This document shows positions 1 to 7,814 of a DNA stretch of 64,000 nt, piece by piece (within the stretch, counting starts at the first letter, position 1; every line of letters starts with the position of its first letter). The stretch spans positions 62,001 through 126,000 of the forward strand of contig JADGDR010000004.1 of assembly GCA_016744795.1 (NCBI GenBank). Direction: 5' to 3'. This stretch comes from Sulfurospirillum sp. (GTDB lineage: Bacteria; Campylobacterota; Campylobacteria; Campylobacterales; Sulfurospirillaceae). The notes below the pieces were generated by a model. The model saw only the letters and a list, made by a program, of their open reading frames with translations, was not told the DNA's origin and made no database searches. The position numbers and the translations under genes were made by a program.

Positions 1-560
1 TACTATTGTTTACAGGGTGTAGTATGAAAAATATAGAAAAAAGACCGCAGAATTACCGTCTTGAACCACAACATAGTTTACATGTAAAGAAACATCAAGA
101 TGATAGAGTCCTAAGAGTTCAAAGAGTAGAGGGCGATAGTGCTGTTATGACTCGCTCTATTTTATACAAAAAAGATGGTGCGTTAAAACCGTACAAATAC
201 GGTAGATGGAGTGAACTTCCAGCAACAAGACTTCAAGAGATTTTCACTGAAGCCATAGAATCACAAAAAATATTTAAAGCAACAGTCAATAGCCGTTCGT
301 TTGCCTTAGCCGATTTGATTTTAGAGAGTAGCTTAGAAAACTTTGAGGAGCTCTATAGCGTCCAGAGTTCGAGTGTACATGTAAAGATACGTTTTAGGCT
401 TATTCAAAGAAAAAGAGGAAAGGTGCTAGATACTATTTTAATTGATGTTATTAAGCCAGTAAAGCAAAAAGGTGCAAGTGGAGTTGTTCTAGCATTCAAT
501 AGTGCTGTTGAAGAGCTAGTAGCAAAATTAGGTGAGTGGTTAGATGAACAATCAAAATAG
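1..560 (+). CDS. ABC-type transport auxiliary lipoprotein (PqiC/MlaD-associated type), 5' partial
   Basis: The reading frame is open from base 3 to the stop at 558-560 and enters from outside the window, so the N-terminus is missing. The first visible residues read L-L-F-T-G-C-S, a lipobox whose cysteine codon is at 18-20, so the mature protein is a lipoprotein of about 180 residues. The body, with alternating strands and a C-terminal helix ending in a Val-Glu-Glu-Leu pattern, resembles the ABC_trans_aux/PqiC family. Such proteins accompany MCE-domain lipid transporters in the periplasm. If that is right, MCE, permease and ATPase genes should lie upstream of the window. It contains two copies of the window-wide TACATGTA palindrome. 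The family call is by fold pattern and moderately sure; the lipoprotein nature is clear. Confidence 0.6.
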   Translation, partial: LLFTGCSMKNIEKRPQNYRLEPQHSLHVKKHQDDRVLRVQRVEGDSAVMTRSILYKKDGALKPYKYGRWSELPATRLQEIFTEAIESQKIFKATVNSRSFALADLILESSLENFEELYSVQSSSVHVKIRFRLIQRKRGKVLDTILIDVIKPVKQKGASGVVLAFNSAVEELVAKLGEWLDEQSK

Positions 561-1581
561 TTTTGACATACATAAGGTCTGGGTTAGTTTAGCCGCATTT
601 GTAGTTATTGTTGCTGGGTTAAAAGCTGCATCTTCAATTGTTATTCCTTTTTTATTGTCTATTTTTATTGCCACTGTTAGTGCCCCTGCTATTTTTTGGT
701 TGGAAAGATTAAAAATTCCTCGCATTATTGCATTTTTGATTGTTCTTTTGGCTGTTGTCGTGATGCTTTTAGGCTTTGGATATGTTTTATCTACTTCAGT
801 AGATAGTTTTTTATCAAATACACCTCAATACACAGCAAAAATTATGGATATGATAGGTTCTTTTAAAGATGTATTGAACAGATTTGGCATAGAAATATCA
901 AAAGGTGATTTAGAAGCCATGTTTGATCCTTCTGGGCTACTTAACTTTGCTGGAGGATTTTTAAAATCTTTTAGTACTGTTCTTTCAAAATCATTTATAA
1001 TCTTTTTAGGTGTAACATTTATGCTTTTTGAAACTTCAAGTTTAAAAACAAAAATGTATCTTCTTGCAAAAAGAGATGAATCAAAAGAGAATCCATTTGA
1101 AATATTTAGCCAAAAACTAAATAATTATCTTGCAATAAAAACAGTCATTAGCCTTATAACCGGAGTTTTAGTGACCATTGGTCTTAGTATTATAGGAGTT
1201 GATTTTGCACTTCTTTTAGGTGTAATAGTCTTTTTGTTAAACTATATACCTAGCATTGGTTCAGTCATAGCCGCTGTTCCTGCCGTTCTTGTGGCACTTG
1301 TAGGACTCGACATGAGTAGTGTTTTTTGGGTTATTGCCCTCTATCTCACTATAAACATAATAATGGGAAATGTAGTAGAACCTCGTTACATGGGAAGAGG
1401 TTTAGGATTATCAGTAGTAGTAATTTTCTTCTCCCTCATCTTTTGGGGATGGGTTTTAGGCTCTGTAGGCATGTTTTTAGCAATCCCTCTAAGCATGACC
1501 ATAAAAATAGCATTTGAATCACACCCATCAACAAAAGCAATAGCAATGCTACTAAGTTCGGTCGATAAAGATTCACTTTAA
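544..1581 (+). CDS. AI-2E family transporter (PerM/TqsA type)
   Basis: A 345-residue polytopic membrane protein of the AI-2E exporter family (formerly UPF0118). Hydrophobic segments near residues 12-45, 58-85, 150-170, 198-260 and 265-330 give the usual pattern of about seven or eight helices, with a hydrophilic stretch (80-145) after the third. The signature N-Y-I-P-S-I-G-S near residue 232 matches the conserved family loop. Members export small molecules such as autoinducer-2 or act as Na+/H+ antiporters; the substrate cannot be read from the sequence. The ATG at 544 overlaps the lipoprotein gene by 17 bases, suggesting translational coupling. Confidence 0.88.
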   Translation: MNNQNSFDIHKVWVSLAAFVVIVAGLKAASSIVIPFLLSIFIATVSAPAIFWLERLKIPRIIAFLIVLLAVVVMLLGFGYVLSTSVDSFLSNTPQYTAKIMDMIGSFKDVLNRFGIEISKGDLEAMFDPSGLLNFAGGFLKSFSTVLSKSFIIFLGVTFMLFETSSLKTKMYLLAKRDESKENPFEIFSQKLNNYLAIKTVISLITGVLVTIGLSIIGVDFALLLGVIVFLLNYIPSIGSVIAAVPAVLVALVGLDMSSVFWVIALYLTINIIMGNVVEPRYMGRGLGLSVVVIFFSLIFWGWVLGSVGMFLAIPLSMTIKIAFESHPSTKAIAMLLSSVDKDSL

Positions 1582-1608
1582 ATTCACAGTTGTAAGGTAC
1601 GATAAATT

Positions 1609-1827
1609 ATGAAAAAAATTATATTTGGCTTGGTTCTTTTACTAGTGTCACTGTTTGCAAAAGTTAATTATTCAGAAATGAGCACAGAAGAACTTTTAGC
1701 GATGATTGGTTATGTAAAACCAGTAAACCAAAAGAGTTTTAACAAAGAATTACAACTAAGATACCCTAGAATGAGTCAAAATGAGAAGAGTATTTATGTT
1801 AAAAATATGAAAAAGTTAAAACAATGA
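1609..1827 (+). CDS. small secreted protein, DUF1104-like
   Basis: A 72-residue protein with a typical Sec signal peptide (M-K-K then about 14 hydrophobic residues, cleavage likely after residue 17-18). The mature part begins with M-S-T-E-E-L-L-A-M-I-G-Y-V and ends in a basic K-K-L-K-Q tail. The S-T-E-E-L motif followed by a charged helical region resembles DUF1104, a small periplasmic family found mainly in Campylobacterota with no established function. It overlaps the following response regulator gene by four bases (ATGA), so it is probably co-transcribed with the two-component pair and could be a periplasmic accessory of that system. That role is inference. Confidence 0.6.
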   Translation: MKKIIFGLVLLLVSLFAKVNYSEMSTEELLAMIGYVKPVNQKSFNKELQLRYPRMSQNEKSIYVKNMKKLKQ

Positions 1828-2498
1828 AATCTTACAAAATACTTTTTTTAGAAGACGACACAAATTTAAATGAGACTGTAACAGAGTTTTTGCAAGAGCA
1901 TGGTTATGATGTTCAAAGTGTTTATGATGGAAACGAAGCTGAGGCGAAGATGTATGAAAACGCTTATGACTTGTTTTTGTTAGATGTTAATGTTCCTGAA
2001 ATTAATGGGTTTGAACTTTTAAAAACTTCACGCAAAAATGGGAATAAAACACCTGCAATATTTTTGACATCTTTAAATTCTATTGATGATGTTAGTGATG
2101 GCTACGAAAGTGGTTGTGATGACTACATTCGAAAACCTTTTGAGCTAAAAGAACTACTTTTGCGAGTTCAAACTCTTATTAAAAGAGAGTTTTTTCACTC
2201 TAAAAAAGAGATGATTGAAATTAATGAGAATATGCAATACGATACGACAACAACTTCCTTACATGTAGAGGGCAAAGAGATTCAGCTTCAAAATAAAGAG
2301 GCAACTTTGTTGAAGTTGTTTTTAAAAAGAAGAGAAGAGGTTATTTCTCATGAAGTTATTCTTGATACTCTTTGGGCTTACGATGAAATTGCGAGTGATG
2401 ATGCACTTAGAACTTACATTAAAAGACTTAGAAAAATCATAGGGAAAGAGAGAATCATCAGTGTCAAAAGGCTGGGATACAAATTTACTCTTAAGTGA
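1824..2498 (+). CDS. OmpR-family response regulator
   Basis: A 224-residue regulator with an N-terminal receiver domain (residues 1-120) and a C-terminal OmpR-type winged helix (about 128-224). The acidic pair is E10/D11, the phospho-acceptor is D54 in L-L-D-V-N-V-P, and K104 in R-K-P-F is the conserved lysine. The winged-helix part shows the expected D-D-A-L-R-T-Y-I-K-R-L-R-K motif followed by the R-L-G-Y-K-F strand. It overlaps the downstream histidine kinase by 38 bases, a strong sign of a cognate pair. One palindrome copy encodes S-L-H-V at 2260-2267, in the linker between domains. The target genes are unknown; the cytochrome genes just downstream are candidates. Confidence 0.93.
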   Translation: MKSYKILFLEDDTNLNETVTEFLQEHGYDVQSVYDGNEAEAKMYENAYDLFLLDVNVPEINGFELLKTSRKNGNKTPAIFLTSLNSIDDVSDGYESGCDDYIRKPFELKELLLRVQTLIKREFFHSKKEMIEINENMQYDTTTTSLHVEGKEIQLQNKEATLLKLFLKRREEVISHEVILDTLWAYDEIASDDALRTYIKRLRKIIGKERIISVKRLGYKFTLK

Positions 2499-3642
2499 AA
2501 AAAAGACTTTAAGGTCATTTTTTTTACTTTATATACTTTTTACAATAACCTTATTGTCAATTTTAGGGACAATTTACTATAATTTTCAAAAAGATTTAAT
2601 GCTCCAAAAAAACAGATTAGAACTTTCTTATCTAGCAAATGAACAAATACTTAAACTAAAAAGCTTACATGTAAACTTTTCTAAACTTAGAACTTATCCA
2701 AGAAGTACAAAATTTAAATCTGCTATTTATGATAGTTCTAAAAAAGAAATTTTTTCAACATTTACTAATAAAAACATAGAATTTGATGAAATTATTTACA
2801 TGCAAAATGATAAAATTTATCTTATTAAAGAGCCTGAATCTTACTACTTGGGAACAAAATATCTTGTTTTAGAAATTCAAAGTAATCCTAAGTGGCTTGG
2901 TGCTGTTTATAATACTTTGCTTGTATATGGGATAATTATATTTTTACTAATGGTAGTTTTTGGCTACTTTTTACTTAGACTTTTGTTAAAACCTATGCGT
3001 GAAGCGATTGAGCTTTTAGACAGATTTATTAAAGACACTACGCATGAACTTAATACTCCAGTAAATGCCATTATGGCAAATATTGAGATGATTGATACTT
3101 CCAAACTTGATGAGAAGTTAGCAAAAAAGATAAAACGCATAGACATTGGAGCTAGAACGGTTTCAAATTTGTATCAAGATTTGACCTATCTAACGTTAGC
3201 TCACAAGATAATTTCTTTTAATGAAAACATAGAATTAAAAGACCTAATAGAGGAACGCATAGAGTATTTTGCACTTTTTTGTGATTCAAAAAAGCTAACA
3301 GTTAGCTTTACATGTAGACACAAATCTTCTTTACATGTAGACAGAAAAAAGCTAACAAAACTTGTGGATAATCTTTTTTCAAATGCTATAAAGTACAATA
3401 AAATTAAAGGTAGTATAAAAATAACATTAGGGCAAAATTATTTTGAAATATATGATAGCGGTAGAGGAATCAAAAAAGAAAAAGTAGAAGAAATGTTCCA
3501 AAGATATGCACGAGCAGACGAAAGTGTTGGAGGTTTTGGCATAGGACTAAGCATTGTAAAAATGATTGCAAAGGAATACTCTTTACATGTAGAGATAAAT
3601 TCACAAGAAAAAGAGTGGACAAAGGTGAGGGTTTCATGGTAA
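2461..3642 (+). CDS. sensor histidine kinase
   Basis: A 393-residue membrane kinase. Transmembrane helices lie at about 19-40 and 152-175 and enclose a periplasmic sensor of about 110 residues; no HAMP domain is visible between TM2 and the dimerization helix. The H-box has H195 in T-T-H-E-L-N-T-P. The ATPase domain carries D-N-L-F-S-N-A-I-K-Y (N box), D-S-G-R-G-I (G1) and F-G-I-G-L-S-I-V (G2). The only plausible start upstream of TM1 is the GTG at 2461, inside the regulator gene, preceded by a GAGAG purine stretch. Four palindrome copies (2666, 3309, 3332, 3584) make this the densest stretch for that motif. It is cognate to the preceding response regulator. Confidence 0.9.
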   Translation: MSKGWDTNLLLSEKKTLRSFFLLYILFTITLLSILGTIYYNFQKDLMLQKNRLELSYLANEQILKLKSLHVNFSKLRTYPRSTKFKSAIYDSSKKEIFSTFTNKNIEFDEIIYMQNDKIYLIKEPESYYLGTKYLVLEIQSNPKWLGAVYNTLLVYGIIIFLLMVVFGYFLLRLLLKPMREAIELLDRFIKDTTHELNTPVNAIMANIEMIDTSKLDEKLAKKIKRIDIGARTVSNLYQDLTYLTLAHKIISFNENIELKDLIEERIEYFALFCDSKKLTVSFTCRHKSSLHVDRKKLTKLVDNLFSNAIKYNKIKGSIKITLGQNYFEIYDSGRGIKKEKVEEMFQRYARADESVGGFGIGLSIVKMIAKEYSLHVEINSQEKEWTKVRVSW

Positions 3643-3962
3643 AACTAATATTGATTATATGTTTAAATGTAGGGCTAAGTGCAGGAATTTACACTCACAA
3701 TTGTGTTGGCTGTCATAAAAAAATGCCTGTTAAGATTGATAAGTTTTTTTATAGATATTTGTTAAAGTACAGTAGTGAAGAAAATTTAAAATCTGCACTT
3801 GTGAGTTATCTTAAAAATCCTACAAAAGAGAAAACAATACTTCAAGAAGGATTGTTAAATCGTTTTGGAATTAAAGAAAAAACAGTGCTAAATGATGAAA
3901 ACTTAAAAAAAGCAGTTGATGAGTATTGGCAAATTTATAAAATTTTTGGTAAACTTGAATAG
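3636..3962 (+). CDS. small monoheme c-type cytochrome
   Basis: I take the ATG at 3636, preceded by AAGGTGAGG at 3621-3629, rather than an in-frame ATG at 3615 that lacks a ribosome site and a signal peptide. This gives 108 residues: a Sec signal peptide (V-K-L-I-L-I-I-C-L-N-V-G-L-S-A-G) followed at once by one heme motif, C-V-G-C-H. The rest is helical and lysine-rich. A methionine ligand could be the M in K-K-M-P just after the heme motif, which would be unusually close, so the distal ligand is uncertain. The gene overlaps the kinase stop and probably belongs to the same transcript. A periplasmic electron-transfer role is inferred from the heme motif. Confidence 0.8.
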   Translation: MVKLILIICLNVGLSAGIYTHNCVGCHKKMPVKIDKFFYRYLLKYSSEENLKSALVSYLKNPTKEKTILQEGLLNRFGIKEKTVLNDENLKKAVDEYWQIYKIFGKLE

Positions 3963-4016
3963 TTCACAGTAAATTCACGTTTAGTTTATATACTATGAAA
4001 ATCAAAAGGAGATAGA

Positions 4017-4313
4017 ATGAAAAAGGTAATTTTACTATTAACAACAGTTTTTGCATTAAGTTTAATGGCAAATGATGGAGCAGGTTTATACAAAAAATGT
4101 ATTGCATGTCATGGAGTAAAAGGAGAAAAGAAAGCTTTAAATAAATCGCAAGTTATTCAAGGCTGGAGTAAAGAGCAATTGATTGTTTCACTAAAAGGCT
4201 ATAAAGACGGCACTTATGGTGGGGCTATGAAAGGGCTTATGAAAGCTCAAGTTAAATCTTATGATGATGCAAAAATAGAAGCTGTATCTGAATATATATC
4301 AACACTTAAGTAG
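4017..4313 (+). CDS. c553-type monoheme cytochrome c
   Basis: A 98-residue periplasmic class I cytochrome with a signal peptide (M-K-K-V-I-L-L-L-T-T-V-F-A-L-S-L-M-A), the heme motif C-I-A-C-H at about residues 29-33, and candidate distal methionines around residues 70-75 (G-G-A-M-K-G-L-M-K). It ends with the S-E-Y-I-S-T-L helix typical of Campylobacterota c553. It would carry electrons between the cytochrome bc1 complex and terminal oxidases or reductases. It starts after a clear AAGGAG ribosome site and ends at a strong hairpin terminator. The 54-base gap before it may hold its own promoter. Confidence 0.9.
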   Translation: MKKVILLLTTVFALSLMANDGAGLYKKCIACHGVKGEKKALNKSQVIQGWSKEQLIVSLKGYKDGTYGGAMKGLMKAQVKSYDDAKIEAVSEYISTLK

Positions 4314-4318
4314 TGGGC

Positions 4319-4352
4319 TAGATTTGGGGTACTGCCCCAAATCTAAATTTTT
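4319..4352 (+). terminator. rho-independent terminator between convergent genes
   Basis: A perfect 11-bp inverted repeat, TAGATTTGGGG at 4319-4329 and CCCCAAATCTA at 4335-4345 with a 5-base loop, is followed by AATTTTT on the + strand. It terminates the cytochrome gene. Its right arm contains the stop codon of the convergent methyltransferase gene, so it may also act on that transcript, although no T-run follows on the - strand. Confidence 0.85.
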
Positions 4353-4978
4353 GCTAAGAGTATAATTCGTTTGTTATCGTGTTTTAGAACTTTTAGTCCA
4401 CACTCTTTTGCCATAATTTCTATACATCTTGGTGTAAAAAACACTATGTGAGTTGGGTCTCTTCTGTACCACCATTTTAAAAAATCTTCTTCATTATTTG
4501 TATGAAAAAGTGTCATTAACGAAATAGTTCCATTAGGATTTAGATGTTGAGCTAACATGTTTAGAATCTCTTTAGGATTTTCTAAATGTTCAAAAACCTC
4601 AGTCGAAGTGATAAGATCATATTTTTTATTTTCATATACTTTTATAGGCTGATAATATTTGTCAAAATGTTCTACATGTAAAGCTTTTCTTTTTAAAAGT
4701 TCAGCTAAAACAGGTGTAGGACCGCTTCCAAAGTCTAAAACACTCTTTACATGTAAGTCTGTAAGTGTGTAATCTAAATACTCATCAAACATTTTTACAT
4801 AACCCTCATTTTCTAAACTATTGTTGTGCTGGTCGTACTGATTTTTTTCATTTGTTGAAGAAACGTAAAATTTTTTATCTAAAAATATAAGTTTACATAA
4901 TGGACAGTGGTAAAATATTTTTTTTAGCTCATTATCTTCAAAAAGTTTTGTTTTAGTGTTACATATGATGCATTTCAT
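4343..4978 (-). CDS. class I SAM-dependent methyltransferase with N-terminal zinc ribbon
   Basis: A 211-residue protein. The N-terminus holds two C-x-x-C pairs (C-I-I-C near residue 3 and C-P-L-C near 25), a small zinc ribbon. It is followed by a Rossmann methyltransferase core with motif I V-L-D-F-G-S-G-P near residue 80, the D-L-I-T-S-T-E-V-F-E-H segment typical of the Methyltransf_23/UbiG-like family, and a C-terminal F-F-T-P-R strand. Zinc ribbon plus Methyltransf_23 is common among enzymes modifying sugars or small molecules; the substrate here is unknown. The gene stands alone, divergent from the sensor triad. Two palindrome copies encode A-L-H-V and D-L-H-V. Confidence 0.8.
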   Translation of the reverse strand: MKCIICNTKTKLFEDNELKKIFYHCPLCKLIFLDKKFYVSSTNEKNQYDQHNNSLENEGYVKMFDEYLDYTLTDLHVKSVLDFGSGPTPVLAELLKRKALHVEHFDKYYQPIKVYENKKYDLITSTEVFEHLENPKEILNMLAQHLNPNGTISLMTLFHTNNEEDFLKWWYRRDPTHIVFFTPRCIEIMAKECGLKVLKHDNKRIILLAKI

Positions 4979-4993
4979 GAATTTTCCATAAAT

Positions 4994-5037
4994 TTAGTAA
5001 ATGTTTATTTACTAATTAAGTTATTTGTTGTTATTAT
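4994..5037 (+). promoter_or_regulatory. divergent promoter region with 8+8 operator-like dyad
   Basis: Between the methyltransferase and the sensor triad, TTAGTAAA (4994-5001) and TTTACTAA (5008-5015) form a perfect 8-bp dyad around a 6-base spacer. The right half provides a -35-like TTTACT (5008-5013), 18 bases before a -10-like TATTAT (5032-5037). A start at about base 5044 would fall next to the ATG at 5045. The dyad is therefore placed like a repressor operator over the -35. Confidence 0.45.
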
Positions 5038-5044
5038 ATCATTT

Positions 5045-6202
5045 ATGTATAAAATAATAGCAGCTTGCGTAATTGCAATAATTTTTTCTTTACCATTTGT
5101 TAATTTTGACTCTAATTATGAAGGAAAAGAGATAAGGCTTGGTATGAGTGGACCATTTAGTGGCAGTCTTCATACCATTGCGGATGAGTTGATGCTAGGA
5201 ATTGATGCTTACTTTAAGCATGTTAACTCCCAAGGTGGAATCTATGGAAGAGTTTTTAGAGTTATTACAAGAGACGATAAGTATGAGCCTAAAATAACAG
5301 CTGAAAATGCAGAAGAATTGATAAATAAACAAAAAGTATTTGCCTTTTTAGGTTTTATAGGAACACCCACTAGTAAGGTAGCTTTACCTATTGCTATGAA
5401 GTATAGAATTCCATATATTGGGGCATTTACAGGAGCTGATTTTTTAAGAGAGACGCCAAGAAATCCTCTTGTTTTAAATGGAAGAACGAGTTATAAAAAA
5501 GAGATAGAATCATTAATTAAATACTTTGTAGATGAAAAAGAAAATACAGATATAGCAGTATTTTATCAAAACGATAGTTATGGGCGTTTAGGTCTAATAG
5601 GAGTTAAAGAGGCTCTTAGAAAAAGAAATATGAACTTAGTAGCCGAAGGGAGTTACAAAAGAAATACACTCTCAGTGGGTAATGCTCTTTATGAAATTTC
5701 TCAAAATAGACCTCAAGTCATCATCATGGTGGGTGCAACTAAACCAACAGCAGAATTTATAAGAAGAGCAAGAAAAGACAAAAATCTTAAAAATGTTAAG
5801 TTTGGGGCTATCTCTTTTATAGGTTCTAGAATGCTATTAAACGCTCTTAATGAAAAAGTAGAAAATATAATTTTTTCACAAGTAGTGCCATCTCCATGGA
5901 GTGCTTTGTCACAAGAAGTTGTATTGTATAGAGAGCTTATGGATAAGTATAATCCAAATAAAGAGTATAGTTATGTCTCACTTGAAGGTTTTTTTATAGC
6001 TAAAATGACAACAGAGTTGTTTAAAAGAGTAGGTAAGGATTTTTCAAAAGAAGATTTCATAAACGAGATGAAATATCTCTATGAAGAGATAGAAAATAAC
6101 CAAGATGTACAAGAGAGTAGAAGAGTATGTAAATGCCTCAACAATGTCTATTTAACATATTATAAAGATGGTATCTTTTGGGATGTAAATGAAAAAAATT
6201 AA
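5045..6202 (+). CDS. periplasmic substrate-binding protein (LivJ-like, type 1 fold), likely kinase-associated sensor
   Basis: A 385-residue protein with an N-terminal hydrophobic signal segment (residues 3-20) and a Peripla_BP_6 domain. It opens with I-R-L-G-M-S-G-P-F-S-G, the usual first strand of branched-chain amino-acid/amide-binding proteins, followed by A-F-L-G-F-I-G-T-P-T-S near residue 97. No ABC permease or ATPase gene is nearby. Instead the gene overlaps a histidine kinase by 14 bases, so the protein probably reports ligand occupancy to that kinase rather than feeding a transporter. There is no recognisable ribosome site before the ATG, and the candidate -10 lies so close that the message may be leaderless. 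The ligand cannot be predicted. Confidence 0.85.
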   Translation: MYKIIAACVIAIIFSLPFVNFDSNYEGKEIRLGMSGPFSGSLHTIADELMLGIDAYFKHVNSQGGIYGRVFRVITRDDKYEPKITAENAEELINKQKVFAFLGFIGTPTSKVALPIAMKYRIPYIGAFTGADFLRETPRNPLVLNGRTSYKKEIESLIKYFVDEKENTDIAVFYQNDSYGRLGLIGVKEALRKRNMNLVAEGSYKRNTLSVGNALYEISQNRPQVIIMVGATKPTAEFIRRARKDKNLKNVKFGAISFIGSRMLLNALNEKVENIIFSQVVPSPWSALSQEVVLYRELMDKYNPNKEYSYVSLEGFFIAKMTTELFKRVGKDFSKEDFINEMKYLYEEIENNQDVQESRRVCKCLNNVYLTYYKDGIFWDVNEKN

Positions 6203-7802
6203 TAACCCTTTTAAAGATTTTATGGGCAGTATTGAAAATATGACAATAGCTAAAAAAACCAGTTTACTGTTTTTAATTATGGTTATTGGCATGCTTTTTA
6301 TTGGAGGTTTTGCACATATGAGTCTTAACCGCATTAAGGGCGATTTTGATATTCTTTATGACAAAAGAATGGTGCCAGTAATTCGTTTGGAAAAGATAAA
6401 AGATATATATACAGTCAATATACTTGACACTCTAAGAGATGTAGAGAGCAGTCATATAAGTGTAGAAGATGGGAAAAGCATTATTCTTCTTGCTCAAGAT
6501 CTCATTAGACGAGATTGGAGTGAGTATAAGACTAGCCTTACAATAGATGAAAAAGATTGGATTGTTGATATTGCCCAATCTATGAAGTTGATAAACACAG
6601 GTAATAACAAATTAGGCAAGTCGTTAGAAGAAGATATGATTTCTTCTATTGAAAAAAAGGTTGGGCAGATTGATCATATTTTAGTCGATATATTTAAACT
6701 TTTTGCTAAAAATCACACAGCAGATGCTTTTAATCGCCTGCAAGAAGATTTGTATCCTAGCGTAAATTCCATAAACATACATCTTACACAGCTTATAAGT
6801 TTAAATTTAGAAGCAGCAAGTAATGGAAAAAAGAGAACTGAAACAGTTTATGAAAATACTTTTTCATGGATTGTTGCTGCGACTGTAGGGACTATAGCAA
6901 TTGCTGCTTTTCTTGCAACTGTAATTTTACAAAACATTAGACTACTACATGAGCAACTTGCAAGAATTGTTGATGCAAAAACAAAAGAATTACAAGATTT
7001 AAATAGTGCCTTAGAAGATAAAATTGCTCTTGAAGTGGAACATAGTCGTCAAAAAGATCAGATTATGTTTAGACAATCGAGACTAGCCGCCATGGGAGAG
7101 ATGGTAGGCAATATTGCTCACCAGTGGCGACAACCGCTTAATGCAATAGTTCTTATAGTTCAGAGTTTTCAGATGAAACAGATGTTAGGTAAACTTGACG
7201 ATAAGTTTATTGATTCTCAAGTTGATGAAGGTATTAAATTAGCAACTTCTATGTCACAAACAATAGATGATTTTAGAAACTTTTTTAAACCAAATAAAAT
7301 AGAAGAATATTTTAGTACAAAAAAGGCTATAAAAGAGTCTATTGACTTGGTTCAGAACTATTATGAAAAAGTAGATATAAAGATAAATTTAATATGTGAA
7401 GAAGATTTTGAAATATTAGGTTACCCAAATGAATTTTCACAGGTAATGATGAACCTTTTTTCAAATTCTAAAGATGTTTTAAATGAACAAAAAAATCAGA
7501 AAAAATATATTGAGATTATAGTAAAAGTTGATACACAAAATTTAAAAGGAAAAATTTTAGTTATAGATAATGGTGGAGGAGTCCCTGTAGAAGTAATTGA
7601 TAGAATGTTTGATCCATACTTTACAACAAAACATCAAAGCAGTGGAACAGGGATAGGTTTATATATGTCAAAAGAGATTATAGAAAAACAGATGCATGGA
7701 TCAATTGAGGTACAAAACATTTCTCATAAATTTTTAGAAGACAAAAAGGTTTATGAAAAATGTGCTAGTATCAATATTGCGATGCCTATAAATGAGAAAT
7801 AG
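6189..7802 (+). CDS. membrane sensor histidine kinase paired with the binding protein
   Basis: A 537-residue kinase. TM1 is at about 24-46, a helical periplasmic region runs 47-222 and TM2 is at about 226-250. A coiled coil (255-295) leads into a HisKA-like segment with H311 in N-I-A-H-Q-W-R-Q-P-L-N, the form common in Campylobacterota. The ATPase domain shows N-E-F-S-Q-V-M-M-N-L-F-S-N-S (N box), D-N-G-G-G-V and G-T-G-I-G-L. The periplasmic part looks like a four-helix-bundle sensor and probably contacts the co-encoded binding protein. The ATG at 6189 overlaps the upstream gene. A response regulator follows after 12 bases, preceded by AGAAGGAG. Confidence 0.93.
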   Translation: MKKINNPFKDFMGSIENMTIAKKTSLLFLIMVIGMLFIGGFAHMSLNRIKGDFDILYDKRMVPVIRLEKIKDIYTVNILDTLRDVESSHISVEDGKSIILLAQDLIRRDWSEYKTSLTIDEKDWIVDIAQSMKLINTGNNKLGKSLEEDMISSIEKKVGQIDHILVDIFKLFAKNHTADAFNRLQEDLYPSVNSINIHLTQLISLNLEAASNGKKRTETVYENTFSWIVAATVGTIAIAAFLATVILQNIRLLHEQLARIVDAKTKELQDLNSALEDKIALEVEHSRQKDQIMFRQSRLAAMGEMVGNIAHQWRQPLNAIVLIVQSFQMKQMLGKLDDKFIDSQVDEGIKLATSMSQTIDDFRNFFKPNKIEEYFSTKKAIKESIDLVQNYYEKVDIKINLICEEDFEILGYPNEFSQVMMNLFSNSKDVLNEQKNQKKYIEIIVKVDTQNLKGKILVIDNGGGVPVEVIDRMFDPYFTTKHQSSGTGIGLYMSKEIIEKQMHGSIEVQNISHKFLEDKKVYEKCASINIAMPINEK

Positions 7803-7814
7803 AAGGAGTAATAG

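Noticed and set aside
3201-3398. A 65-codon open frame on the - strand inside the histidine kinase gene, with further similar frames under most genes
   Set aside because: It has no ribosome site or recognisable motif and lies wholly opposite a gene with clear kinase motifs; it is a shadow of codon usage.
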